Position numbers and translations under genes: made by a program. Shown here piece by piece: positions 10,371 through 22,300 of a stretch of DNA of 64,000 bases (positions are counted from its first letter, which is position 1; each line of letters opens with the position of its first letter). Under the pieces are notes generated by a model that was not told the origin of the DNA, made no database searches, and was given only the letters and a program-made list of their open reading frames with translations. Origin of the DNA: Schistosoma mansoni. Lineage: Eukaryota; Platyhelminthes; Trematoda; Strigeidida; Schistosomatidae. Where the stretch lies: NCBI RefSeq assembly GCF_000237925.1, contig NC_031495.1, positions 2,124,407 through 2,188,406 on the forward strand. The letters are read 5' to 3'.

Positions 10371-11539
10371 GGGGGTATCTACTGCAGATGTGAGTGCAAT
10401 TAAATGACACCCTCATGTGTGCTTTGTAGCACAGTCTTACATGTATGGCGAAAAACAAAAGCTTCGTTTACGTGCATTTATGAAATAAAGGATCAATTAT
10501 TTTCACCGAATCATTTGTCTAGTTCGTCAAAACTCCACCTGGAGTCTCTCTCCTGTTCGACGGATATAAAAGGAAGGTTGACTGTGTGGTCGATAATCTC
10601 TTTCCACAGAGCAAAATGTTGAAAATAAAAACGTCGCCAGAACCATTGAATATCTACACTGATAGTGAAATGGTCTCAATTTAAAACAATTATAAAGCTT
10701 CATGTTGAAAACCGTGACTCGTTGAAAATCATAAACTTAATAATCTTCCTAACAACCAGAGCAACAATAAAATTGACACATGTAGTGTTTGCATAGTGTG
10801 ACAATGGTAGAGGCAAAAGCTGGCTGACCACTGGGAGATAGTGAAGAATATCATTCAGAATGTTATCCTACACAACGCACCTAAGTTAGGGCATACATCT
10901 TGAATGTGAAGGTCCTGGGTTAAGAGAGTCACAGAACGATTGGTACAAGCCGAACGGAGAGCCTAGCACAGGTAGAGAGTCTCTCTGAAGGATTCTGACC
11001 GTAGCTATTACTTGAAACCGATGCAATTCAGATGCTATGTCGAAGTCTGAAGCGACAGGAGACGGTTCCTGACCAAGCCAGCATCCGAAATTCAAGCTAA
11101 CTACAAATATCTCTGCAGATTAATGACTATGCGAAAGCTCGGCAAGACTGATGCATGCAGACAACGCGAAGATCTGAAGGTCCATGTGAAGCGAAGAGGA
11201 TTCACTTGAGCTTCAAAGGGACCTTGTAACAATAGAGAAATAGGAAGTCGACAGCCGGTCAGAAATTAACCTGTCTGAATATCACGTCATGAAAATTCTG
11301 TTACATTTGATACAAAGCAATTACACCCTCAGAGCGTGATCTCGGGCTCGTAACCAAAAATTACTTAGACACCAGATCAAACTACATGGGGTGTGCGACC
11401 AGGGCAAGACGCAACTCTTTACTTAATACGATGACTACTTGATGCAGTCACCCAGGAGTTTTTCCTAACACTTTAAAACGTGTACACAGTCGCACCCCAT
11501 TGTTTGTGAGTTCGTTGCTCTCCCTCTTTCCGAAAGAGA
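10371..11539. other. No intact gene; minor repeat relics
   Basis: No supported gene. A block at about 10745-10790 (CAACCAGAGCAACAAT) matches the start of the RTE endonuclease region at 3352. The stretch at 10880-11230 has a less AT-rich, coding-like feel on the plus strand but many stops, and I recognise no family. Confidence 0.4.
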
Positions 11540-11870
11540 AATAAATCTCTTCGACCAAGTACAGAGACAAACCACTAGGTGGATGGTAGATTTAGAGCCT
11601 AAATATTAAGAGGATAGGCTCCAACTCCTGGAATTATCCTCGTAAAGCTACAGGAAAATATGAGGTGATTTGATAATATCATATAAGGCACCGAATATAC
11701 CAAGTCACTCCGACATGAACACCCCACAAGAACATCACCACCACACTCCGCGAAGCTACCCCAAAATGTTGCTCATAAAACGTCGAAAAATCATGCAAGA
11801 TCGCACTTCCTCACACTAAGAGTTGTCTCCACTTGGAATACTCCTCAAGTATAAGTGAATACAGACCCAC
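11540..11870 (+). mobile_element. CR1-like LINE 3' remnant
   Basis: One frame reads V-Q-R-Q-T-T-R-W-M-V-D-L-E-P, then E-D-R-L-Q-L-L-E-L, and later G-D-L-I-I-S-Y-K. This is the usual spacing after the RT domain of CR1/Jockey-type elements (VQRRATK...YEERLRRL...RGDL). Stops interrupt it, so it is a decayed fragment. Confidence 0.55.
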
Positions 11871-12132
11871 TAATGAATGGCTACAAGAGGAGACTTAACC
11901 AACAAGTACTTACCCATGAATTGCCATCTCCTTCCTAGGCCAGCTATGCGTAATGGATGCCTCATAATTTACCTACTGTTATCATTATCACATACCAGTA
12001 ACTACTTCTTACCTCCCATATTTTCATCTCCGTTTTCACTCGAATTCCTACCGCCGGCTCTCTCTTAGTTTTATCACACTTTTGACTACCAATTAGTTGA
12101 CGTACTTATCTATTGAAACAATCGTCTTCTTT

Positions 12133-12474
12133 TGTAGGGTCACTGAATATCGAACAGATCATCGATCCCTGTCAAAGTCAAGGATAGTCAACGCGCATCA
12201 ATCATATGCCATGGACTGGCCCAGGCGGCAGTGGTTGTTTTTTCACTTCTGTACTTTTGTGGTTGTATCTTAACTAATATATTCTTGTAATAACGTCCTT
12301 TGTGTTGTACAGTCTCCATAGCGTCCATGATCCTTTGATGCGTCGATGGTTCAATAGACGTAAGGGCTGGTCGCGAGGTGTGACTCCAGCGTGAGTTGGT
12401 TCGTCACCATTCTCGTCTAACTCTAGTAGGCCCCCAATCATTTCGACATAGAACATCAACGTTGATGTTCCACA
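12133..12474 (+). repeat. 5' LTR of the LARD-like element
   Basis: Begins TGTAGGGTCACTG and ends in CACA. It is nearly identical to 14783-15124 and followed by a primer-binding site. Confidence 0.88.
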
Positions 12475-14782
12475 CTGGTGAGCAAGACTTCGAATAACGC
12501 AACCTATCATTATGATCTTTTTTATTGCATTCTATACTTATTATTTTTCATTTTTAACTTCGGCTATCTTTATCAGTTTCTGTGAACATTCGTTGCTTCA
12601 TATCAATGTTGATTAGTATTTCAACTGAAATAATTAGTTCAATCGATAGAACTAACCAATCAACTACGACTATAATCGACTATCGTGGTTCTTTAACAAG
12701 CATTAACAGCATGTAAATGCTCCTGTGTAATATGTCTGTTAACATATCAACCACTCGTAAGTATAGCCTCAAGGCAACACGAACGCATATCTGTTTGCAG
12801 CTTATTCACTTGTATAACCAATACAAGATTAACTGTTGATTATAAATTCATCTTTCTGCTTAATCACTATCAACTAACTACTATCAGAAACTATCTACTA
12901 GAATATTTTACTTTCTTGACGACTGTCTGCCTAATTTCCAATTGCTGAGTTCCATGGCGAATCAGAGAATACAAATGCTAGAAATTTACGGTGAGTTTGA
13001 ACTATAAATTTCCTGCAATGTTAGATCTTGTTTAGACTGTTTCGCCAGGCAATGCTACGTGTTTGGCTCAAATTAAATTTGGACGTATATCAATTCAGTC
13101 TACAACGCTAAGTTAATCTACGAAAATAATCAACAAATTTCAATTACTTTGGAGCAAGAGTAACCCAGGCGAGTTTTATAACTGCATTAGATAATTATGT
13201 ATAATGTTTATGATGTCTAATAACATTTCGCGACTATTTTCACGTAAAGTAGTCATATATTCTGTCACTGCCGTCAAGTTTTGGTTGAAACTATGTACAT
13301 TTATGACTCGTAAGTCATGCTGTAGAAAAACGTATTACGTGTACACGAGCAATCTTAGTCTATGTCCTTACTAGACTATTCATCGTATTTATTATGTCAC
13401 TTAACACAAGATAATAAGCTCTTTTACGAAACGATCGCGTTATCTAAACACAAACTTTAGTTACATTGGTGGTTACCATTTAAATTAATGTTTACTATGC
13501 GCTTTGTATTTGCTGTTATCTCACACAGTAAATCATGGCTCGATTTCCTTATTGCACGAAAGTCACTTTAATTCTGTCTTCGGCTCATTCACATGCAATA
13601 CGGGTTTGGAAAATATCTAAACGACCTCTGAAATTCTCCACGAACCCCACGATAGTCTTCGTATATGTTTGCTATTACACATCCAATTACTATATTAACG
13701 ATGCCCACCCGAACGTTCAGTACAATTGTCAGTATACGAAAGAATGTTACTTCGATGTGACATTACAACACATCCGAACTATTGTAGTTATTCAAATTCG
13801 ACGTCGTATTTTTTTCATCTTATGAAGTATTGTTTCCGCGTGGCTGTTACCTAATAGATGTTTCGGTACATCAATCGGCTGTTCAACTACTCGACGATCT
13901 AAAGCCTGTCCAGTTCAATTGGTGGTTTGACGACACTCATTCACGCGAATCGTCGGTTTACGCAGTCGAGCGCATCTCCTGCAAACTGACAACGATATTG
14001 TCGTCTCGACCCCAACACTGACAGCATTTTTCACCGATATCATTGACATGAGTCCAGAGTGACACTCTTGGTTTCTTATGTTCTTTTCGACATTTTTCGG
14101 TTCACTCATCAAACACATGTGTAGCACCCACCGTTTATCATCTTTTAGAGATTTCATCGTGCCACCTTTCGCTCTCGATCTGTATTCTTCGACCCTTATT
14201 GATTTCCACAGCAGTTATCAGTTTTTCCAAACTGACTGCAAGTTGATCAGAAGCTTCGCACAAGGAAACCACGACTTATCTTCACGGTTATACTTCTGTA
14301 CTTACAGTTAGTCTGTTAAATATAGATATGACTAAAAAATGACGCTTACGAACAGTTGCCAACGACACTTACTGACTTTCTACTCTGAACCGATGAAAGT
14401 GCAAACATTGACATCGATAGATAGTACGCTTATCGTACTATCACTGTGACACCACTACTTTTGCAGCGGACTCAACGTTTCTCATCTGAGGACCTCAATC
14501 ACTTTTCAAAGCTAATTATTTCAACGCGAATTGATAAAACTCTAAAATGCCATCTTTTTTCTATTATTTCTATGGTTGATCGCTTAACATTCAACCAACG
14601 TCCTTGTTACGTGTTATTACTCGTTGTTTCCCGATCAGTTTCTGCAGCCTCCCTTCCATTTCTTTTACAGCTCGGCAATACCCGGAGGATTCATATTATT
14701 CGTCTGGCAACCTCTGGCGCGCGACTACTCCCAACATGTTTGGCATCGATTCAAACGGCCGTTGAATCTGGTGGGGGAGTAT

Positions 14783-15124
14783 TGTAGGGTCACTGAATAT
14801 CGAACAGATCATCGATCCCTGTCAAAGTCAAGGATAGTCAACGCGCATCAATCATATGCCATGGACTGGCCCAGGCGGCAGTGGTTGTTTTTTCACTTCT
14901 GTACTTTTGTGGTTGTATCTTAACTAATATATTCTTGTAATAACGTCCTTTGTGTTGTACAGTCTCCATAGCGTCCATGATCCTTTGATGCGTCGATGGT
15001 TCAATAGACGTAAGGGCTGGTCGCGAGGTGTGACTCCAGCGTGAGTTGGTTCGTCACCATTCTCGTCTAACTATAGTAGGCCCCCAATCATTTCGACATA
15101 GAACATCAACGTTGATGTTTTACA
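14783..15124 (+). repeat. 3' LTR of the LARD-like element
   Basis: Begins TGTAGGGTCACTG and ends in TACA. It is preceded by a purine-rich tract and followed by CTTT, the target-site duplication. Confidence 0.88.
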
Positions 15125-15599
15125 CTTTTACCACTCGAAGTTTCACTTCATTACTACACATATTACAAGCAACCGGCAAACTTCCTGACTGGTAGTTTGG
15201 TAACTGCTAGTGCCCAGAAACCCTACTGCCTTAAGACAAGCGCACTCACTTAAACCATACGACATAAAAACACATAAATAACTACTGTCAAACTGAATAG
15301 AACTAGTGCAGTTGAGTGGTCAAACTACCATTCGTTAGACATTACCGAATAATTGGAGTCTTGCCGAAACAACAAGAGGCGAGCGTGAAGGAACCGATCA
15401 GTTTACACAAGCTTTTCATATATTCATTGGATGTTGTAGAGGTTCTAGGTCAGATTGGAGCACCGCAACTTACAAATGAATTGGCAACCCTTCGTAGTTT
15501 TATAGGTGAGGTTGACCATCGTATTTCCTTCATATTGAGAGCATCTTAGCATATGTTATGTTTATCTGTAGATTATAGAATAATCAAATAAAAATGTGA
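15125..15599. other. No gene seen
   Basis: Short spacer between the LTR element and a LINE. A 77-codon plus-strand frame at 15316-15549 (with S-V-K-E-P-I-S-L-H-K and G-Q-I-G-A-P-Q-L-T-N-E-L) matches no family I know, and nothing else supports it as a gene. Confidence 0.35.
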
Positions 15600-18500
15600 T
15601 GAAATAACTGGATGATCAACAATCTAAAGCTTTAATTAATTCAGATTCAGGTTTGTGCAGGCCTACGTTATTCCTTTTCTAGTATACTTCTGTGAGTGTC
15701 TAGTCTTCTATTGAATGGGTCAATTGAAGGTGTTAACACCACTGCTTCGGGTAACAGGTTCCAAGAATTGACGACTCGGTGTGAAAACCTGTATGCCACA
15801 AGTATTCTGTTTGTTCTTGGCTTTTCTACTCGCCTGCTGTGTCCTCTGAGTTGTCCCAATCAGTTAGAAAGAAAAAAGACGAGATATATTGGGTTAAAAG
15901 TCATTCCCTAGTATTCCTTCTATACGTTGATATCAGATCACCTCTTAATCTGAGATGGGACAGAGTAAAGACGTTTAGCTTTTCATGCCACTCTTTGTAT
16001 GGTAAACCCCAGAGTTCTGGGGTTGCACGGGCAGATGCCTTCTTTACTTTTCTCAGGATATCTAAGCCACCTTTTGAACAGGGGATTGCAGCCTGAGCAC
16101 AGTCCTCAAGTTTAGTTCTCGCTAAGGTTGCGTATACTGAAGTGAACATAGTAGTATCTAACTTGGTGAATGTCCGTCTTGAGGCCCATATAGTCATAAA
16201 ACACTAATTTGCAATCTCACGGTAGTGGGTCGTGGTCCTAAGATTATGACTCAATGTCATCCCATGAGCCCTGTGAGATCGGACTGCTGGTACAGGCACT
16301 GCCCCTACTCTGTACCTATTTACCTTTGTATCTCCGAAGTGCATGTAGACACACTTGGCCGCATTAGTAAGCATCAGCCAATTTTTAAACCAGCTGATCA
16401 GAATATCTAAGTCCATCTAAAGTGCGCCTGTATCTGGGTCTCCTGTCATTTTCCTCCAGATTTTCACATCATCAGCGTATAGTAGCATTGGAGACTCGGC
16501 TATACTTGAGGGTTCTGTTACATGCAGTATAAAAAGTAAAGGACCTAGGATAGAGCCTTGCGGTATCCTACTGAATACTGGTTTCCAGCAAGAGCGCTTG
16601 GAATTTATTCTTGCTTTCTACCAGGAAGTCCTTAAGCCATCTTAGGAGGGGTCCAGCAATGCCTAGATTTTCCAGCTTCAAGGGTAGTCTACTTTTTGAC
16701 ACTTTATCAAATGCCTTGCTGAAATCTCTGTGGACAACACTCACTGATTCTCCATTATCTAGAGCGTCTATCCGTTTCTCTCATGTTGTAAAAAGATTTA
16801 TTGTGCAAGATAAATTTTTCGTGAAACCATATTGTTCAGTGTTTAATAAGTTTTTAGTTTCCACGAATGTCATGGTTTTTCGATCATTCTTCCCAGTACT
16901 TTAACTACGGTGCTAGTGAAACTGACAGGTCTGTAGTTTGATGGAGGTTGGCTTGATCCTGTCCTATGTATTGAAGTGTTAATTGCATTCTTCCAGCCTA
17001 TAGGCAACTTACATTGGCCAAGTGACACTGAATATCGTAGTCAATGGAGCAGCAATATACTGTACAAGTTGCCTCAAGATTTTCGGATTTAGTTCATCCG
17101 GTCTTGTTGACTTTTCCGTGTCTAAGGTGCTAAGAGCCTTAAAGACATCGTCTCGATCGAATTCCACAGTAAGCAGACGATTTTTTGACTTTATTTGGGT
17201 CTATATTTTAGTCTAGACGAGGCTTCTGAGTGAAAATTGTCCCGAAATAGTTTTCCATATCCCCTGCTATTTCCTGATCATCCTCTGTCATTTGAGATCC
17301 ACTTCCTTCCGTAATTAAGTTAGGAATTCAGTGCTGCGTTCTTTTCCTGTAATTTATGTGCGAGAATAGTCTCTTAGGTTGCTTGATTACAGGTTGGGCT
17401 AACTGCTTTTCATGTTTCCTATGAGCTTCCCGGATTGTAATTATACACTTGGCTCTTACCGACCTGTAGCGTTCCATCGTATTTGTTGTGCCAGAGCTAA
17501 TGGCAATGGCCCCCAAATGCCCTGGTACGGCCGAAAATGGGGAGAGTCCGCTCTCTCTCTCGAAATGCTCTCACATGGCCGCGCGTATATAGCCTTTGCC
17601 AGGGAAGTCGTAATCACTGCCTTCTCGTGGCGGGGTGTTGTTTACAAAATTGAGAGGATGAAAAGCGAATGTCAGGCGCCTTAACAGAGTTAGTGGACAC
17701 GGAAAGTCACTCTAAGGGAGTTGGAAAACCCTGATCCCAAACCAATGGTGCACATGGGCCCCAGCATCCTGAGGGAACAAATGGCGCATGAACCAATCGT
17801 TGGTCACCGGCTACCATGGAACTGCATCTTCTTACGATGCTCCACTGCCTTGTGGATCAGATCTTTAGGTCAAAGGTTCTGGGTGTGGCCCCCTATAAAA
17901 GCCACTTGCTTCGGTTCGGGCACCCGGACAGTATCACAGCCTTCACACAAATCAAATGAGATTTGTGTGGTGCATATATATCTGATGCCCCTTTGTACCA
18001 ATGTTTATGTGTTTAAATAAATGGCAGTGTCCCAAAATTTCTTTTTTTGCCTCAGTAAACATCTATTATCCTGGTCTATCCAGGGATGGCCGTGCCTCTT
18101 CTTCTTTGTGACAGTTCAGGGTATAAATGGTTGAATTACTCGATTGTATAAATGCCGAAAATGAGTCCATGCCTCTTTTACCGATGCCATTGAGTCATTT
18201 ATCCAGTCTTCAACCGAGGCTACGGAGATGATCGCCTTCATTTTTGCCTTCTATATGTTAGGACGGACCGACACAACTGTTTGACAGGCCATCTCAGCCA
18301 TGAATTTGAGTAAGATCACCGCACCATCATTTCTCCCTAAAGGTGGGGGAAAGTTATTTGACTGACATCACCCCCGTATGTGAAGACTAAGCCCAAGAGA
18401 GATGAGTTGTGTAGGTCATATCTAGGGGGATCTCTAATGTGCTGGAATAAAGGTGGGGCGATTACGGTTTCTAACAATTTGCAATCGAATGATGTTGTTG

Positions 18501-20095
18501 ATGTCACTGCTTCTAAGTTTCTCCAATTTATGTACGGTGCGTTAAAGTTGCCTATTATAAGGCTTTTACCCTTATTAGACTAGGATTTAATTTTGCTTAG
18601 AAGGAAGTCACCCACTACACATTCTGCACTGCGGTATACTACAACTAATTCTACATCTTGCCATTTACATTTCAGCCTGCAGCGCACCAGTTCACATGTC
18701 CCTGAGTCGTATGCCACTGTCTCAACAGCTCGTATGGTTAAGGTACTTTTCGTGTATAGGATAATCCCATCACCCCTATGGTTTAGTCTATCAGTCCTTT
18801 TAGGTAAGAAACCAAGCAATTGAATTTCACTATCATACACTCCTGACGTTAACCATGTTCCTAGGATGTTAATGACATCAGGGTCTTCTGTGTCCACCAC
18901 TGTTTCAAGCTCTGCCATTTTATTAAGCAGGCTGCAAGCATTTGTATAGCATACCTTTATTTCTGCGAATAGTTTTCCCTTACCACTCGGAGTGGTTTGA
19001 GGATCGTTTTACTCTGAACTTCTACAGTGTGGAAACCCTTAGTATAAGGTTTTTTCACCGTTCCGGCGGCGTTCATTTGTTTCTACCTCTACTGATCGTC
19101 TCTTAATACGACCAACCAGTCAGAGATCCTCACAGACATATATTCCGGACCCAGTCAGTTTGCGTGAGTTTTCCAGTATTACGTTTTTTTCTTCAGCAGA
19201 AGCTGAGGTAACTTTTAAGAGGCCGATTTTGTGCTCACTTTCAGAGTCCACTTTTTTCCCTATTGTACAAACCTTATAGATGCTAACTTCTGCTACTGTT
19301 TCTGGAAGCAGCTTGCTTATTAAAGGCTTAATGTGGCTTAAGTCGTGTTCAAATCCAACCTTTGGTTCCTTTTCAGAAGATTCTCTTAACTTGTGAGAAA
19401 TGACTGACTTGTCGGAAATGTCCGTCTTAACAAGCTGTGACGTTTCGTTCCCTAAAATATCCCCATCCCTGCAGTTCAATTCGGAGTGAGACGCGAAGGT
19501 CTAACTCTGTTTCCTTACTTTTCTTTCTTTGGGTATGACTGTAAGTCGTCCATTGACCTTATTATGTCTCTTGGTCACATCATCTACACCGCTCAGGCTT
19601 TACTCCTCACTAGTCTATTTCGCGTTGATATGTGGATGCGGAGCTGAAACCATCGACTCACATATCTAAGAGCTCCCTATAATTTGTTTCTTCTCAGCGT
19701 GCTTTTTCTTCTTTCCGGTAACCATGCCTACATCTGTTAGTTTGTCATCCGCTACGTAATTTGGGCCAACCTTGATGGTTTCATTCAAGTCCAAAGCTTG
19801 ACTTACGATAACTTTCGCCACTGAAAACTGTTCATCTGCTGCTGTCTGTTTATCTGAGGGCATCCTTTTAGCTATGTTCAGCAGTTCAGTCACCTCAAAA
19901 ATCAGCAGAGACTTTGTAGAGCAGCATGCTTTGCGCAGTCAACGTAGTAGTGGTTTGCAGCACCTTTTACATGCAGTTGGTATCGTCCGATTCATACGTT
20001 GTAATACCACTTGTTGCAGTTGTCACATTGCATTACATCCTCAACCAGGAAAAGGTATGTGGGTCTACCACAACAATGTTTTACTTGCTCCATAA
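15600..20095 (-). mobile_element. CR1-like LINE, nearly full length, degraded
   Basis: Read on the minus strand. An ORF1-like region has a PHD-type finger (C-D-N-C-N-K-W-Y-Y, about 20030-20050) and acidic sequence down to about 19120. The endonuclease domain starts with M-A-E-L-E-T-V at 18918. The reverse transcriptase shows a P-Q-G-S-I-L-G-P-L-L-F motif near 16550 and the catalytic Y-A-D-D at 16468-16479. The C-terminal region reads SKGGLDILRKVKKA and PRTNRILVAYRFSHRVVNSW near 15670-15850. Frameshifts and stops break it, and it is split by a 512-bp retroposon at 17509-18020. The 3' boundary near 15600 is approximate because no clear tail or target duplication was found. Confidence 0.85.
17509..18020 (+). 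mobile_element. Short CR1-type retroposon (UTR-only, SINE-like)
   Basis: Inserted in the CR1-like LINE between imperfect 9-bp duplications (ATGGCAATG 17500-17508, ATGGCAGTG 18021-18029). It starts GCCCCCAAATGCCCTGGTAC and ends in an AAATAA tail. Relatives are at 32881-33415, 41426-41650 and, as a shorter variant, 29775-30020. No long coding frame is present. The paired target duplications and A-rich tail show LINE-type mobilisation. Confidence 0.75.
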
Positions 20096-20953
20096 AATTG
20101 TTTGGCGATCTCGCCGAGAGAACAACAAAAAACTGATCTCTAGAATAAGTCTTTTTTTAAGGCTGTAAAGGTGACAGACACTGGACACAAAAGGCAGAGG
20201 TTTATGTTTTACTGTAACTAGAAACAAAAATCTTAAATAAGTGCTAAAAGAGCCTTTACACCTTTGAATACAAACAATACTGAAAGGTTTACTCATTGAA
20301 GAGAAATATCACTGCCCTATTTGTTTCTGCACTCAGAAAGTACAGATGATAAATTACTTTAGAACAAAAAGTGATACCCTTACCAATTACTTTAATTGAA
20401 TTAAATTCAATTAAAGCAAAAACAGTAGTATTGATGCGTAATAAACGATCAATACTGTAGAACTAACTCAGAGAGGAATATTTGCAAACAGATTTTACGC
20501 TAGGAGCTCAACAATATGAGGTTAAAAAGGCTACATAACCTATATATTTCAGTTGTTATCAATAGGTACTAATTTGTATATTCAGCTTCAGGCCAAACTT
20601 TTATCCATGTAAACTATCCAAACTAAATTGGAGTTCATACCTGTACTGAAGTATATAAATGTTGAGTGCTTTTACTGATTAGTTATCTCTATAAGTACTT
20701 ATCGAAACCTTTGTGTTTGCATTTATAAGTTGCCCATGGTTTTCGGCAAATTATCTTATCAACATTTCCCTTTTAAATCTGACCACAAATTGTTTCATTG
20801 TTCACTTTTAAACTTGAAACAAAGTTAACATTTATTTGCTTAAATTATTGCGTTAACTTTCTGTTAATTTCTTTACTATCCAAATGTTCGTTTGTAGACT
20901 AATAAATTGGCTAATTTTAAAATCGTGACTGTAAACAAACAAATATCGTAATC
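20096..20953. promoter_or_regulatory. Region upstream of Tim10; possible splice-leader acceptor
   Basis: AT-rich, no gene. A pyrimidine-rich stretch ending GTTCGTTTGTAG at about 20897 is a plausible trans- or cis-splice acceptor some 55 bases before the Tim10 ATG. Schistosomes trans-splice many mRNAs; whether this one is trans-spliced is inference. Confidence 0.3.
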
Positions 20954-21214
20954 ATGTCGACCAAAAGTGATAAAGCTGTTGAAAGACAAATGCAAATGTT
21001 TGAAATCGAAATGATGCAACAAGTATTTACCAGTATGACAAGTAGCTGTCTAGCTAAATGTATTCCATCTAATTATAATGATGGTGATCTAACTAAAGGT
21101 GAAGCAGTTTGTTTGGATAGATGCGCCTCTAAATTTATGCAAGCGTATATGCAAACTACTAAAAAGTTGTCTACAATGGCATCGTCAGACTCGAAAGTGG
21201 TAACTGGTAACTAG
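20954..21214 (+). CDS. TIMM10: Mitochondrial import inner membrane translocase subunit Tim10
   Basis: Single-exon frame of 86 residues. It carries the twin CX3C signature of small Tim proteins, C-L-A-K-C near residues 32-36 and C-L-D-R-C near 53-57, about 16 residues apart. The stretches E-I-E-M-M and L-T-K-G-E-A-V-C-L-D-R-C are diagnostic of Tim10 rather than Tim9, Tim8 or Tim13. Length is normal for the family (about 80-100). Small Tims form a Tim9-Tim10 hexamer in the intermembrane space that escorts hydrophobic precursors from TOM to TIM22; the cysteines form intramolecular disulphides in the MIA40 pathway. No cleaved presequence is expected or seen. The ATG follows a short A-rich leader with no in-frame upstream start. 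Flanks are repeat-rich, and the gene lies between the arms of the 0.95-kb inverted duplication. Confidence 0.95.
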   Translation: MSTKSDKAVERQMQMFEIEMMQQVFTSMTSSCLAKCIPSNYNDGDLTKGEAVCLDRCASKFMQAYMQTTKKLSTMASSDSKVVTGN

Positions 21215-22090
21215 ACTTTTTCAGGGTATATTCTGGAAAAAGTTTGTTTTCTAAACTGGGAATTTAGATGTAAAAAAAATATCTCCCTGTTTTCTGTATT
21301 ATATCGCAATTGTAAATTAGTTGAATTTTTAAAATACAACTATTTCAAAATGAGTTTACATTCTGTGGTAAATTTTTTCTCATGAAGAGCTAAAGAACTG
21401 ATTGTTTTGATGAAGTGTTACCAGGCAATTAGGTAGGGTCTGATTTTGTGATGAATAACATTCCCCTTAAGTCGATAGTTCAATGTTTTATTCTGAAGTA
21501 ACAAAACTGCAAAGTACTCTGATTATCCTGTCTTATGACTCATTAGCGTGAGCTAAAACCCCTCAGATCTCGTGTTAAGATTTTAAAAATTGATTCTGAA
21601 TTTACTTCTGGACGTTTGCAACCTTCCCTTTGTCACTTGATTCTAGTATTCATTTCATTATTTAGCTATTAAGTTCCACTGAATGCTTTGCTAAGTGTAG
21701 TAACAGGTATGATATCATCTGCAATGATATAAGTTTGCTGGGACTGGAAATATTAGTCCGAAGGAATTCGTGAATGTAAATAAAGGCCTGTGTTTCAGTA
21801 ACAGTTTTCAAAGGAAACAAAAAGTTTACACTTTAGCTCCTTGACCGAATATCTGAAATGATGAACTTATAGCTGCAAATATTATCTCACCCTCTTAACG
21901 TGTTTCTGTACTAATCAATAAAATGGGGGAAGCTATGTTGAACTTTGTTTTATCATTGTAGGCATGAAGTAATGGGTGGGTAGTTTCTGTTTTTTTCCCA
22001 CCATACTTAATGTTGCTCGATAATAAAGCATAAATTTATGAACATAGTTCCATCTGATAACTGAAGAGAGCTCGAATGTTTTCCTGGTCT
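21215..22090. other. Tim10 3' region, no other gene
   Basis: AT-rich sequence holding the presumed 3' UTR. Candidate AATAAA signals occur near 21779 and 21918. No further gene is seen. Confidence 0.35.
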
Positions 22091-22094
22091 TTTC

Positions 22095-22300
22095 TCAAAA
22101 GTAGTGTACTGTGGTCTACTTATATCCAAACAAGTAGTATATGGCGATGTTCAGACATAGAATGTATTTTGGCAGAAGACCGATAGGGAAAGAATTGAAA
22201 TGAAGCGCAATTGGTAGGAAAATGCATGAACAATGAAATTAGAGAAGATGAACTGATATTTACAGAAGGAACAGTTAAGATTGAGACAATTGATGGTTAT
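22095..22300 (+). repeat. Dispersed repeat, copy 1
   Basis: About 205 bp, strongly similar and co-oriented with 40868-41075. Landmarks are TGTGGTCTACTTATATCC and AGACATAGAATGTATTTTGG. It is non-coding and its family is unknown to me. Confidence 0.7.

Larger units (their letters stand above)
12133..15124 (+). mobile_element. Non-autonomous LTR element (LARD-like), young, whole in outline
   Basis: Two 342-bp LTRs of family B in direct orientation (12133-12474 and 14783-15124) flank 2308 bp of internal DNA. The target-site duplication is CTTT (12129-12132 and 15125-15128). A primer-binding site starts TGGTGAGC at 12476, and a purine tract (GGTGGGGGAG) ends just before the 3' LTR. By eye the LTRs differ at only about three bases, pointing to a recent insertion. 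No gag, protease, reverse transcriptase or integrase similarity is visible inside. It therefore looks like an element moved by the machinery of another family, possibly the family A elements, whose primer-binding site is similar. Confidence 0.85.
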
